Below, one piece after another: positions 1 through 12,281 of a DNA stretch of 64,000 nucleotides. The position numbers were made by a program, and so were the translations under genes. The stretch's first letter is position 1. The number at the start of each line of letters is the position of its first letter. The stretch comes from Chiridota heheva (lineage: Eukaryota; Echinodermata; Holothuroidea; Apodida; Chiridotidae): NCBI GenBank assembly GCA_020152595.1, contig JAIGNY010000176.1, positions 946,001 through 1,010,000 on the forward strand, written 5' to 3'. Below the pieces are notes generated by a model that made no database searches, was not told the DNA's origin, and saw only the letters and a program-made list of their open reading frames with translations.

Positions 1-973
1 CTTGCGCAGACTAGTTATTCTAGCAGACAAATCAAAGATGTCACAGCCACTTGCGCAGACTAGTTATTCTAGCAGACAAATCAAAGATGTCACAGCCACT
101 TGCGCAGACTAGTTATTCTAGCAGACAAATCAAAGATGTCACAGCCACTTGCGCAGACTAGTTATTCTAGCAGACAAATCAAAGATGTCACAGCCACTTG
201 CGCAGACTAGTTATTCTAGCAGACAAATCAAAGATGTCACAGCCACTTGCGCAGACTAGTTATTCTAGCAGACAAAATCAAAGATGTCACAGCCACTTGC
301 ACAGACTAGTTATTCTAGCAGACAAATCAAAGATGTCACAGCCACTTGCACAGCCTGCACAGACTAAGTTATTCTAGCAGACTAGTTATTCTAGCAGACA
401 AATCAAAGATGTCACAGCCACTTGTGCAGACTAGTTATTCTAGCAGACAAATCAAAGATGTCACAGCCACTTGTGCAGACTAGTTATTCTAGCAGACAAA
501 GCAAAGATGTCACAGCCACTTGTGCAGACTAGTTATTCTAGCAGACAAATCAAAGATGTCACAGCCACTTGTGCAGACTAGTTATTCTAGCAGACAAATC
601 AAAGATGTCACAGCCACTTGCGCAGACTAGTTATTTTAGCAGACAAATCAAAGATGTCACAGCCACTTGCGCAGACTAGTTATTCTAGCAGACAAATCAA
701 AGATGTCACAGCCACTTGCGCAGACTAGTTATTCTAGCAGACAAATCAAAGATGTCACAGCCACTTGCGACCAGACTAGTTATTCTAGCAGACAAATCAA
801 AGATGTCACAGCCACTTGCGCAGACTAGTTATTCTAGCAGACAAATCAAAGATGTCACAGCCACTTGCGCAGACTAGTTATTCTAGCAGACAAATCAAAG
901 ATGTCACAGCCACTTGCGCAGACTAGTTATTCTAGCAGACAAATCAAAGATGTCACAGCCACTTGTGCAGACT
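1..973. repeat. 49-bp tandem array, cut by the window edge
   Basis: About 20 near-identical copies of a 49-bp unit containing GCAGACTAGTTATTCTAGC. The copies are nearly free of indels apart from a rearranged stretch at 345-390. A block at about 421-610 has TTGTGCAG where the others have TTGCGCAG, which indicates local block amplification. The left end is truncated by the window. It lies in the IPO11 intron before the exon at 1344. Confidence 0.97.
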
Positions 974-1343
974 GTCACAATTCTAAGGATTATAATAAGA
1001 TGACAGAACCCAGGTGGTCAATAATGGTTTCACTCTAGATTTTCATTTTTAAAGAAACATATGAACAATACTCATTCTAGGTTTATGGGAAAGGACTTTA
1101 CTAACCAGCTTTTATAAAAAGTCCTAATAAAAGTTATAATGACAGGAAAACAGTTTCTGAAGCTATTATCCCTGGTACTTTAGCCCAGATTAAATTGTAC
1201 CTTAGTTTTGGAAGGTTTCCCAGGTAATTATAAAATGATAATAAGTAGGACACAATTCCACTTCATGTTTGCTCTAGTGATAGTAATAAAATATAAGGAG
1301 AGACTCCATGACAAGTACTTCCCTTCATTTTCATATATTTTAG

Positions 1344-1391
1344 GATTTACAGATGGATCAGACATGAAGTCGTTACTACAGAAAGAAGCAG
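1344..1391 (+). CDS. IPO11: IPO11 coding exon (first in window)
   Basis: A short exon of 48 nt. The acceptor is a T-rich tract ending TAG, and the donor is GTGAGT. It starts with two bases completing a codon and ends with one base. The peptide FTDGSDMKSLLQKEA aligns with the vertebrate segment just before VYNAVGLAAYELFD, which confirms this small exon. Earlier exons are off the left edge. Confidence 0.85.
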
Positions 1392-3112
1392 GTGAGTTAT
1401 ACTCAGTGTAGTGTGAACATTTGTAGAATAGCATCTGATTTGTATGTTTTCATCATGTTTGATTTGTGTGGCTTTGTAAAGGCCATCTACCATGATTAAA
1501 GTGTGGTGCCGTACGTTTTATTCAAAAACAATACCGATTGACCTATCGATGTAAGTACACATTGTACCATTGTGTTTTCGGCCAATCAAAACACATGAAT
1601 TGAATTATATTTACCTCCACTGTAGAGATGATAACTTGTCTTTTTATAATATAAGGTTTAGGGACATGTAGCAGTGTTTTAAATATGTGAAAGAATATTA
1701 AATTCGGAGTAAAATATCCTTCAACTCTTCGAAAAACTTGTGTAGTTTTTGATTGATGGTAAAGATTCAAGATTTTATAGTTCAGGGGAACTTTGTGATG
1801 TCATCAGATAAACCAGCTCAATATCCTCAAGTAATTCTTTCAAATGTGTTCTTCAAGTTTTTACCAGTTTTAAGTTTGATTTCTTCTTTGCTGAATACCT
1901 GTTGCCATAGGGATATAATCAAGTTTGAAAATATCTGGATTGAATCAGATATTGACCCTCAAAATATATTTTAGAGAGGATTGAAAAACAAGGATTTACA
2001 TCAACAATTGAAAACTTTCATCTGCCTATTGCACAAATTTTTGCACAATAAAGCCAACAAATTGAAAGTGTTGTAAAGTGGTCAGTTTTTTAGTGATTTT
2101 GATGTGAGTTTTTGCTGTATTTATGGTGCATTCTATATCTTGAATAATTTAGGCTCTAGATGTAATCAGACCTTGAAGCAAAACGTGGTTGTGGGTTTTG
2201 GCTTGCCTTGTCAGAGTTTTTTTTTAGCAATAAACTTGACAAAGATTTCACTCTTTTACTCATACTCATAGGATGTTTCATTTATACTAAGAAATATAAA
2301 AACAATGGTAGTTCCTTTAACATTATGTTGTGAAATATTTCAGACAGTTTTCATGAACAACCTCTGTCATGGAAGAATTGGTAATATTCATCTGTTTAAT
2401 TCCAAATCTGCAAATGTATGACTTATGTTTATGTCGATGTATATGTTACAGATCTTTTGAAAACACAGTGAATGTGTATGTGAAAATATGTATTTAAAGA
2501 AAATGTGAGTGACAAATTTTGTAAAGCAGTTTGCAAAATGTTGATGTCAGAGCCTGTGTGGAGTTATAGCAAGCTGTGCAACTTTAAAAGAATATGCAAA
2601 TTCAAAATATTATAAAATGGCCAGTCTTAATGTTTTGTTTTAAACACAATTTAGTCATCAGAAATTTTGTCAAAGTGATTTGGGTGTGGGTGAAGTGATT
2701 TAAGTGGGGGTAAAGGGCCAATGATTAAAAGACATTTTACCTTCAGGGTCATTGCCAATTTTAAGATCCATATTTGTTTCTTTATATAACACTTTTATAC
2801 ATAACTCTCAAACCTCTTTTTGTTCATTTTCCAGGGAAATTATATTTGACCTCACATTTGCAATTTATCGATGTTATAAGATTCAATAAGAGGGATGTGA
2901 TCCCCCCCCCCCTCCCTCCCAGTTAGTTATTTCACCCTCCCTGTGTTAACAAAATTGTTTCTCTTAGACACCTCTACACCATTAAACATGGGGCATGGTG
3001 TACTTAGAACTGATTTCAAAGACGTGTATAATGTCTTTAGAAATCAAATGTTAAGTTCAGTCATTTTGACCAAATGTATTTGACTGATATTCTGACCATT
3101 CTTTGTTTGCAG
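1392..3112. other. IPO11: IPO11 intron without recognisable elements
   Basis: A unique-looking AT-rich intron. I see only homopolymer runs (a C tract at 2901-2910) and no gene, RNA gene or complete mobile element. Confidence 0.6.
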
Positions 3113-3218
3113 TGTACAATGCAGTGGGTCTTGCTGCGTATGAGCTGTTTGATGAAGTGGATTTTGATCAGTGGTTTATCTCAAATCTCATCAATGAATT
3201 GGAGAGTAAGCAACCAAA
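3113..3218 (+). CDS. IPO11: IPO11 coding exon
   Basis: The acceptor is TTTGTTTGCAG and the donor is GTGAGT. In frame it encodes VYNAVGLAAYELFDEVDFD followed by QWFISNLINELES, a HEAT-helix segment almost identical to vertebrate importin-11. The exon carries two bases in and two bases out, and the next exon supplies the base completing an Asn codon. It is 106 nt long and not itself a long open frame, so it is easily missed by ORF searching. Confidence 0.95.
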
Positions 3219-3243
3219 GTGAGTTTACCTTTGTTCACTTATC

Positions 3244-3335
3244 ACTCATATAGGCAGGGGCATAGGACGGGTCACCTCAGGGGGCATAACTCATATAGGC
3301 AGGGGTGTAGGATGGGTCACCTCAGGGGGCAAAGG
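3244..3335. repeat. 45-bp tandem duplication
   Basis: The segment starting ACTCATATAGGCAGGGG at 3244 is repeated at 3289, both ending near GTCACCTCAGGGGGCA. It starts 26 nt after the splice donor at 3219. The following stretch to about 3650 resembles the reverse of 27050-27290 in style (GGAAATTTCC motifs), probably a decayed dispersed repeat. Confidence 0.8.
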
Positions 3336-3840
3336 CTTTCCAGGTTAGAAGCAGAAAAATTGCACTTGTAACTTAACTGCTCATCAAACATTGCTGCTAA
3401 TTGAGAAATTTTCTGAGAGATCTCTCTTTCAATTTTTAGGAAATTTCCTTCATTTTTGCGAAATTTCCTGCAAATTTAGGGAAATATCCCAAAATTGTAT
3501 TAAACTTTCCATCTATTTTACCACATTTTTCTTCAATTTTATTTCCCAACTGGGAAGAAAGCATGGAAACGGGAAGGTGAAATCTTCTCAGGGGGAGAGT
3601 TGGCCCCCTGCCACCCCCTCGCTTCCTACACCTCCTGCATATAAGTCTGTTGTCCTCCTTTCACAAGCAGATCTTGTATCAAGTTTGTTTCTTCAATCAT
3701 TGATAACACTGGTATTTTCATATATTGTATTTGCTGACTTTATTTGACATAGATTTCCAAACTTGAGCATATAAAAGACCAGTGCCTTCAGATCAATTTT
3801 CACTGTCTTGATCATGTTAGGCATTGACTCTTAAATTAAA

Positions 3841-4690
3841 GCACATCAAGCCAGCACTTTCAGATGGTACTTGCTGACTTGGCATGGGCTTCCATACTAA
3901 AGCACATACCAGTACTTCCGATAAACACTATCTTGAGCTGGCATGCACTTTCAAACTAAGGTACATCAAGCCAGCACTCTCGGATAGTACATGGGCTTCC
4001 AAACTAGAGCACATACCAGTACTTCCGATAAACACTATCTTGAGCTGGCATGTACTTTCAAACTAAGGTACATCAAGCCAGCACTCTCAGATGGTACTTG
4101 CTGACTTGGCATGGGCTTCCATACTAAAGCACATACCAGTACTTCCGATAAACACTATCTTGAGCTGGCATGCACTTTCAAACTAAGGTACATCAAGCCA
4201 GCACTCTCAGATAGTACTTGCTGACTCGGCATGGGCTTCCAAACTAGAGCACATACCAGTACTTCCGATAAACACTATCTTGAGCTGGCATGTACTTTCA
4301 AACTAAGGTACATCAAGCCAGCACTCTCAGATAGTACTTGCTGACTCGGCATGGGCTTCCAAACTAGAGCACATACCAGTACTATTGATAAACACTATCT
4401 TGAGCTGGCATGTACTTTCAAACTAAGGTACATCAAGCCAGCACTCTCAGATAGTACTTGCTGACTCGGCATGGGCCTCCAAACTAGAGCACTTACCAGT
4501 ACTTCCGATAAACACTATCTTGAGCTGGCATGTACTTTCAAACTAAGGTACATCAAGCCAGCACTTTCAGATAGTACTTGCTGACTCGGCATGGGCTTCA
4601 AACTAGAGCACATACCAGTACTTCCGATAAACACTATCTTGAGCTGGCATGGACTTTCAAACTAAGGCACATCAAGCTAGTACGTTATAT
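3841..4690. repeat. 120-bp array built from two diverged ~60-bp halves
   Basis: About seven copies with an exact 120-bp period. One half reads GGCATGGGCTTCCA..., the other GGCATGCACTTTCAAAC.... The halves align with each other, so the unit is a dimer of an older 60-bp monomer. Decayed single monomers flank the array at 3760-3840 and 4690-4870. The second copy (near 3985) lacks about 13 bp. Confidence 0.9.
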
Positions 4691-4969
4691 GTTGATTTAA
4701 AGTGATATTGACTTCTAAACTTGGGTACATAAACATCAGTACTTTCAGGTAAATACTTGCTTTTAATTACTTGCTTTTTAGCAGACTCACTAATTTAGAA
4801 TGGTATTGACCTCAAAACTTGAGCACATAAACACCAGTACTCTCAGATAAATACTTGCACTGACATGCCTTTTCAAACGACTTGCCAAATTTGACTTCAC
4901 TTGAACTTTTACAAATTTGACACAGATCTCCAGACTGCAACAAATACTTGGTGTAGACTGTGTGACATA

Positions 4970-5250
4970 AACCTTGAGAGGTTTAGCGGTTGAGTATTCA
5001 TGCTCATATGAGATAGGTACAGGGTAGGACTCACGCCGCGTCATTGTGTCCTCCAGCAAGACACTTAACTCTACTTGCTCCACTCTGTCTACTCTGCTTC
5101 AAAATAAGTACCAGAACTGTTGGGGAGTTGACCTGCAATGGACTATTCAGGGGAGTCATGTGCTCTCATCTGCTAATGCCAAGGGATAAGCATCTTCATG
5201 ACTCAAGTGTGGATTATTTTATAAGTGCCACATACCTTGTACTTTTAGAG
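4970..5250 (+). mobile_element. tRNA-derived SINE copy
   Basis: A head resembling a pol III A box (TTTAGCGGTTGAG near 4980) and a degraded B box (GGTAGGACTCACGCC near 5021) lead into a body with GTGTCCTCCAGCAAGACAC and GGAGTTGACCTGCAATGGAC. The same body, better preserved and inverted, is at 13085-13360. The element ends about 50 nt before the exon at 5304. Confidence 0.65.
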
Positions 5251-5303
5251 TTGACACATACCCTGGAACACATCTCTTGGTTTTTTATATTTTTTTTATA
5301 CAG

Positions 5304-5467
5304 TTACAAATACATCAGAAGGAGAGTAATCTGGCTCATCGGTCAGTGGATAGGGGTCAAGCTCTCCCCCAGTTTTCATCCAGCTGTGTACCAAGCTGTT
5401 CTACCTCTCTTAGCTGCGGATGAAGACCTGGTGGTCAGAATCACCGCAGCGCAAACGCTAAAGATTG
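5304..5467 (+). CDS. IPO11: IPO11 coding exon ending at an AT-AC donor
   Basis: It encodes YKYIRRRVIWLIGQWIGVKL, then AVLPLLAADEDLVVRITAAQ and TLKI, matching the conserved RRRVIWLIGQW and LVVRI blocks of importin-11. The acceptor is ATACAG. No GT donor occurs at the expected end. Instead the sequence continues ATATCCTTTT from 5468, an exact U12-type AT-AC 5' splice site. One base (G5467) remains, to be completed by CA of the next exon as an Ala codon. Confidence 0.93.
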
Positions 5468-8400
5468 ATATCCTTTTAATAAAACATTTGAAGGATTAAT
5501 TTTGTGGTCATATTAAGCAGAGAAATTCCCCCCAACCCTCTCCTTACCAGTACTGAAACCAAATTAATTTATTTGTGTTATAAGAATAGAGGAGTGCAAA
5601 GTTATAAAAAAAAAAAACCACCTCCAAAAAAGTAGGCCTCCCAAGAGGGTGGCAAGGGACAGTTTGGGGCAAATGCCTGACAGGAACCTCTGCAGTTTGA
5701 AAACAAACAAAAGTCATATGCAAACGTTTGCTTAGTTTACAATGGGGAATTTATCCTGAAAACATAATTTACTCCCCAAAATTAATCTTTTATTGAGACA
5801 AGAGGGAATCTCTTCATCTCAAGAAAATTGCACCAATAAATCTGATCATACCAGTAACGTCACTTCTGTGGTGGTAATTTGCTTGTCGGTGATTCCGTAA
5901 CCAATCAATCTGACCATACCAGTAATGTCACTTCTGTGGTGGTAATTTGCTTGTCAGTGATTCCGTAACCAATCAATCTGACCATACCAGTAACGTCACT
6001 TCTGTGGTGGTAAATTGCTTGTCGGTGATTCCGTAACCAATAAATCTGACCATACCAGTAACGTCACTTCTGTGGTGGTAATTTGCTTGTCAGTGATTCT
6101 GTATCCAATCAATCTGACCATACCAGTAACGTCACTTCTGTGGTGGTAATTTGCTTGTCGGTGATTCCGTAACCAATCAATCTGACCATACCAGTAACGT
6201 CACTTCTGTGGTGGTAATTTGCTTGTCGGTGATTCCGTAACCAATCAATTTGACTATACCAGTAACGTCACTTCTGTGGTGGTAACTTGTTTGTCGGTGA
6301 TCCCGTAACTACTAAATCTGATCATACCAGTAACGTCACTTCTGTGGTGGTAATTTGCTTGTCGGTGATTCCGTAACCAATCAATCTGACCATACCAGTA
6401 ACGTCACTTCTGTGGTGGTAATTTGCTTGTCGGTGATTCCGTAACCAATCAATCTGACCATACCAGTAACGTCACTTCTGTGGTGGTAATTTGCTTGTCG
6501 GTGATTCCGTAACCAATCAATCTGACCATACCAGTAACGTCACTTCTGTGGTGGTAATTTGCTTGTCGGTGATTCCGTAACCAATCAATCTGACCATACC
6601 AGTAACGTCACTTCTGTGGTGGTAATTTGCTTGTCGGTGATTCCGTAACCAATCAATCTGATCATACCAGTAACGTCACTTCTGTGGTGGTAATTTGCTT
6701 GTCGGTGATTCCGTATCCAATCAATCTGACCATACCAGTAACGTCACTTCTGTGGTGGTAATTTGCTTGTCGGTGATTCCGTAACCAATAAATCTGATCA
6801 TACCAGTAACGTCACTTCTGTGGTGGTAATTTGCTTGTCGGTGATTCCGTAACCAATCAATCTGACCATACCAGTAACGTCACTTCTGTGGTGGTAATTT
6901 GCTTGTCGGTGATTCCGTAACCAATAAATCTGATCATACCAGTAACGTCACTTCTGTGGTGGTAATTTGCTTGTCGGTGATTCCGTAACCAATAAATCTG
7001 ATCATACCAGTAACGTCACTTCTGTGGTGGTAATTTGCTTGTCGGTGATTCCGTAACCAATCAATCTGACCATACCAGTAACGTCACTTCTGTGGTGGTA
7101 ATTTGCTTGTCGGTGATTCCGTAACCAATCAATCTGACCATACCAGTAACGTCACTTCTGTGGTGGTAATTTGCTTGTCAGTGATTCCGTATCCAATCAA
7201 TCTGACCATACCAGTAACGTCACTTCTGTGGTGGTAATTTGCTTGTCGGTGATTCCGTAACCAATCAATCTGACCATACCAGTAACGTCACTTCTGTGGT
7301 GGTAATTTGCTTGTCGGTGATTCCGTAACCAATCAATCTGACCATACCAGTAACGTCACTTCTGTGGTGGTAATTTGCTTGTCGGTGATTCCGTAACCAA
7401 TCAATCTGATCATACCAGTAACGTCACTTCTGTGGTGGTAATTTGCTTGTCGGTGATTCCGTAACCAATCAATCTGACCATACCAGTAACGTCACTTCTG
7501 TGGTGGTAACTTGTTTGTCGGTGATCCCGTAACTAATAAATCTGATCATACCAGTAACGTCACTTCTGTGGTGGTAATTTGCTTGTCGGTGATTCCGTAA
7601 CCAATAAATCTGACCATACCAGTAACGTCACTTCTGTGGTGGTAACTTGTTTGTCGGTGATCCCGTAACTAATAAATCTGATCATACCAGTAACGTCACT
7701 TCTGTGGTGGTAATTTGCTTGTCGGTGATTCCGTAACCAATAAATCTGACCATACCAGTAACGTCACTTCTGTGGTGGTAATTTGCCTGTCGGTGATTCC
7801 GTAACCAATCAATCTGACCATACCAGTAACGTCACTTCTGTGGTGGTAATTTGCTTGTCGGTGATTCCGTAACCAATCAATCTGACCATACCAGTAACGT
7901 CACTTCTGTGGTGGTAATTTGCTTGTCGGTGATTCCGTAACCAATCAATCTGATCATACCAGTAATGTCACTTCTGTGGTGGTAATTTGCTTGTCGGTGA
8001 TTCCGTATCCAATCAATCTGACCATACCAGTAACGTCACTTCTGTGGTGGTAATTTGCTTGTCGGTGATTCCGTAACCAATCAATCTGACCATACCAGTA
8101 ACGTCACTTCTGTGGTGGTAACTTGTTTGTCGGTGATTCCGTAACCAATCAATCTGACCATACCAGTAACGCCACTTCTGTGGTGGTAATTTGTTTTGTC
8201 GGTGATTCGTAACCAATCAATCTGACCATACCAGTAACGTCACTTCTGTGGTGGTAATTTGCTTGTCGGTGATTCCGTAACCAATAAATCTGACCATACC
8301 AGTAACGTCACTTCTGTGGTGGTAATTTGCTTGTCGGTGATTCCGTAACCAATCAATCTGACCATACCAGTAACGTCACTTCTGTGGTGGTAATTTGCTT

Positions 8401-9786
8401 GCCGGTGATTCCGTAACCAATCAATCTGACCATACCAGTAACGTCACTTGTGTGGTGGTAATTTGCTTGTCAGAGATTCCGTAACCAATCAATCTGATCA
8501 TACCAGTAATGTCACTTCTGTGGTGGTAATTTGCTTGTTGGTGATTCCGTAACCAATCAATCTGATCATACCAGTAATGTCACTTCTGTGGTGGTAATTT
8601 GCTTGTTGGTGATTCCGTAACCAATAAATTTGATCATACCAGTAACGTCACTTCTGTGGTGGTAATTTGCTTGTCGGTGATTCCGTAACCAATCAATCTG
8701 ACCATACCAGTAACGTCACTTCTGTGGTGGTAATTTGCTTGTCGGTGATTCCGTAACCAATCAATCTGACCATACCAGTAACGTCACTTCTGTGGTGGTA
8801 ATTTGCTTGCCGGTGATTCCGTAACCAATAAATCTGACTATACCAGTAACGTCACTTCTGTGGTGGTAATTTGCTTATCGGTGATTCCGTAACCAATCAA
8901 TCTGACCATACCAGTAACGTCACTTCTGTGGTGGTAATTTGCTTGTCGGTGATTCCGTAACCAATAAATCTGATCATACCAGTAACGTCACTTCTGTGGT
9001 GGTAATTTGCTTGTCGGTGATTCCGTAACCAATCAATCTGACCATACCAGTAACGCGTCACTTCTGTGGTGGTAATTTGCTTGTCGGTGATTCCGTAACC
9101 AATAAATCTGATCATACCAGTAACGTCACTTCTGTGGTGGTAATTTGCTTGTCGGTGATTCCGTAACCAATCAATCTGACCATACCAGTAACGTCACTTC
9201 TGTGGTGGTAATTTGCTTATCGGTGATTCCGTATCCAATAAATCTGACCATACCAGTAACGTCACTTCTGTGGTGGTAATTTGCTTGTCGGTGATTCCGT
9301 AACCAATCAATCTGACCATGCCAGTAACGTCACTTCTGTGGTGGTAATTTGCTTGTTGGTGATTCCGTAACCAATCAATCTGACCATACCAGTAACGTCA
9401 CTTCTGTGGTGGTAATTTGCTTGTCGGTGATTCCGTAACCAATAAATCTGATCATACCAGTAACGTCACTTCTGTGGTGGTAATTTGCTTGTCGGTGATT
9501 CCGTAACCAATCAATCTGACCATACCAGTAATGTCACTTCTGTGGTGGTAATTTGCTTGTCAGTGATTGTGTAAATATTTTGAAAATATTTTCATCTCCA
9601 CGTTAACTTATTTTCCTGTGCTGTGCTTGTATGGATTAAATAGTTGCTTGGATGTTTGAATCATTTATAACTTTTGAACCTGCTCTTTTCGTTGCCATCA
9701 CTTGTTCATATCTGTATATGAAGGCTTAATTAGTTTCAATGATTGTTTTTTCTTGAATTCATGAATGCTTCTTAACCTCACTGCAC
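5468..9786 (+). other. IPO11: U12-type AT-AC intron of IPO11
   Basis: The intron begins ATATCCTTTT and ends CTGCAC. The 3' end carries TTCTTAACCT at 9769-9778, one mismatch from the U12 branch-site consensus TCCTTAAC, with the candidate branch A 11-12 nt from the 3' splice site. Using the AC end gives KIAVDDFEF across the junction, the same length as vertebrate KLTVDDFEF. The CAG three bases later would delete one residue. The intron is 4.3 kb and mostly a 68-bp tandem array. Removal would need the minor spliceosome; this is inferred from sequence signals only. Confidence 0.85.
5839..9568. repeat. 68-bp tandem array (~55 copies)
   Basis: The period is exactly 68 bp from TCTGACC at 6181 to the equivalent position at 6249, and it continues with few indels. 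Core words are CCATACCAGTAACGTCACTT and GATTCCGTAACCAATC. Variants (GACC/GATC, AATCAATC/AATAAATC, and ACTTGTTTGTCGGTGATCCC at about 6285, 7508 and 7644) recur in blocks. The array fills most of the AT-AC intron. The short ORFs on the - strand here are repeat by-products. Confidence 0.98.
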
Positions 9787-9827
9787 CAGTTGATGATTTT
9801 GAATTCAAAACAGAACATTTTATCCCG
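9787..9827 (+). CDS. IPO11: IPO11 coding exon after the AT-AC intron
   Basis: A tiny exon of 41 nt following the AC acceptor; the donor is GTAAGT. It encodes (A)VDDFEFKTEHFIP, matching the vertebrate VDDFEFRTEQFLP block. It ends in phase 0. Confidence 0.92.
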
Positions 9828-10557
9828 GTAAGTATTTTTATTTTTATTATTTGGGACATAACTTTGTTTTTAGAATTTTTTAACAGATTGTATACGTGTT
9901 AGGATTTTTGGCATGTGAGTGTGTTGCCTTGTATCGAACAAAATGGATTTAAAAAAACACAAGTGTATAATATTCTACTGATATATAGTTCATATAAAGT
10001 GAGAAAAACAGTGAAATCTGAATTTTTAAAAAGGAGATCTTTTTTTTTTCATTTGTCATTTTTGACAGCTGAAGGGAGGGAGGGGGTATTTTTGGTGGCG
10101 ATTCATTTCTTTTTCATTTTTCTGTTTTTGCCATTTTTCTTTATGTTTGTTTTTTTGAGGATGGGGTGGGGGGCTTCAAGGATGTTAGACAGACACTACA
10201 TTTTCATATATTTTTTCAGTCGATACATTTTTTGCAGAAGTATAAGTATTGAATAGATTTTGATAGAATTTTATGTGTAACATTGTTAGTGCCAAAGGAA
10301 CCTGGGTGGGTGGGGCAGGCTTTTGCTGACAATGTTGGACATATGTTTTTCATTCATTTTGTTCAGTCAACAAACTTTCCCCAGAATTAGTAAATAAATT
10401 TTGATACAATTTGGTGTGTAACATTGTTATTGCTAAAGGAAGAATTGAATTTGGGGAGTGATTGCTTTTCTTTTTTTGTCAGTATGAGGAGAAATAGATA
10501 CAGGTCATGACTTATGGTATTAGTGATTATTTCTCCCTTTTTTCTGTCTTTTGACAG
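9828..10557. other. IPO11: IPO11 intron, AT-rich, with an internal duplication
   Basis: Two similar stretches, about 10200-10300 and 10345-10440, share TTGATA-AATTT-GTGTAACATTGTTA. Otherwise T-rich unique intron sequence with no gene seen. Confidence 0.5.
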
Positions 10558-10623
10558 TTTTTGGAATCTAGTGTTTCGTTACTCTTCCAGCTGCTCAAAC
10601 AAGTCTCAGAATGCGATTCAAAG
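10558..10623 (+). CDS. IPO11: IPO11 coding exon
   Basis: The acceptor is TTTTGACAG and the donor is GTTTGT. Phase 0 at both ends, 22 codons: FLESSVSLLFQLLKQVSECD then SK. It matches the vertebrate LLFQLLQQVTECDTK region. The next exon begins with MHILHVLS, as in vertebrates. Confidence 0.94.
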
Positions 10624-10864
10624 GTTTGTGGTGAATTTTGTTTATTCTTTTCAACATTTGATCCAATCAGCAACAGCTCATTAACCCCATATATGTATCC
10701 CTCTGGTGTAAACAAACGTTTGTGGTTGGGTTGGGCTCATAAATCCCTCTTCAACCACTCTACACTGAAATCATAGTAATCACCAGAGAGCTATAAATTC
10801 AGAACAATGTAATTAAATGACATCAATGGTGCCTGTAGTTTTCAACTTATAGCTAACTTGAATT

Positions 10865-11375
10865 TTTAAAGGGTACTGATGCAATCATTAATTCATATGA
10901 TAGAGGATAAAAATCTAAACCAACTACCAAAAAAAGCAAGTCAAAACTTATTCCCATCTTAAGGTATTCATGTTTGAAGTCCACACATAGAGGATGCCTT
11001 TTTGTACAATTTTTTCTATATTGAAATCTTGTGCATGATGACATAATTTCCTCAACAGGGATGTAAGGATTATAATGTATTTTTTGTATACATTGGATTT
11101 AAGTTTTTATTCCAAAATGATTTGACACATGTTTGATAATTTCATGTATACACAAAAAGGAAGACAGTTTTTTATAAGCTTGAACACTTGAGATAAATTA
11201 TAAAGAAATACAAAGCATTCCAACATCCTGCTAGGCTGATGACATTATTTCCTGCATGTTTTAAAATCAAAATAAGGTTGCTTTGGAAGGTATGAAACTT
11301 GGTCAGAAGATTTGTTATTTTTAATTCTGTTGTATGAAACAAGGATTATGTTAGACTTGTATGTCTCCTTTAATG
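10865..11375 (+). mobile_element. MITE-like dispersed repeat, family B, copy 1
   Basis: This stretch shares long collinear words with 29116-29680 (+) and 17460-17960 (inverted): GATAGAGGATA, CATGTTTGAAGT, ATCTTGTGCATGATGACATAA, AAAGAAATACAAAGCATTCCA and GCTGATGACATTATTTCCTGC. Copy ends resemble inverted repeats, starting AAAGGGGACATCAA in the clearer copies. No coding capacity is visible, which suits a non-autonomous DNA transposon. Confidence 0.65.
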
Positions 11376-12281
11376 TATGCAGAAGTTGTGATATACATAA
11401 GAGCTCAACATCTTTAATGTATCAGTAAAGGCCTTTCAGGTTTGAGCACAAAGCGTTTTGGCATTGAGCTGTACTTGAATCTAAACAGGGATGCCAGTCT
11501 TCCGACAATAGCTGGAATTCTGGTTTTTCGCATTTTGAAATAATTATCTGTACTCATGACTTCAGGCTAAATCTGCATTAATGTTAGGTTAACTAGCTGT
11601 AAAACTGACCCAGAATTCATAGACAAAAAAAGCTTTAATTGTTAATTTCACCACAAATAAATGCAAAGTTTACCTGATTACTTAATAATAGATTGTGCAA
11701 AAAAAGAAAAAAAGATTGCAAAATAACAAAGCAAAATGTTTCAAAGTTGACAAGATATCTGTGTGGTTTGCAAGGGTCACCGCCATTTTCCAGAGGATTG
11801 TATCAAATACAGTACAGTTGGGAATAGGTATGGGTTAGAATACTTTTTCTACGGTATAGCTGGTTCAGGGTGGCGCACTTTCTAATTTTTTTACGGTACG
11901 GTCATAAGTGTTGAAAACATCAAAATGCTTGCAAGTCACGGCAAATTTACTTGCTGATATGTTATTTCTGCATTTGTTTTGGGCGGGTTCCAACCATGGA
12001 TGATTATTTTTTAAGCCTTACGGGTAATTGGAAGACTTATTATAAGGCCCCTACTCCAGTTTTGTGACATTCCTTGCTTATTTCGGGCCGGCCATCATGA
12101 TGGTTATGCGGTGGCTATTGTAGGAATAGAACCAGTTCTGCAAAAGTTTTCAAATCATTTTTCGACACTCCCCAAGGCCCTGGAAGCAAACCCCACTGGC
12201 ATCCCTGTCTAAAGAAATACTGAAAACAATTCTAATGAGCAAAGCATGACTTTTGAAATTGGATTATTTTATTTGCCACAG
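11376..12281. other. IPO11: IPO11 intron, no element recognised
   Basis: AT-rich intron with a few words shared with 30580-30690 (AAGTTGTGATATACATAAGAG versus a similar stretch there). No ORF or RNA gene is supported. Confidence 0.4.

Noticed and set aside
9787-9789. Ordinary AG acceptor at CAG (9787-9789)
   Set aside because: It would remove one residue relative to the family and would not pair with an AT donor of U12 type. The AC end fits better, though only transcripts can settle it.
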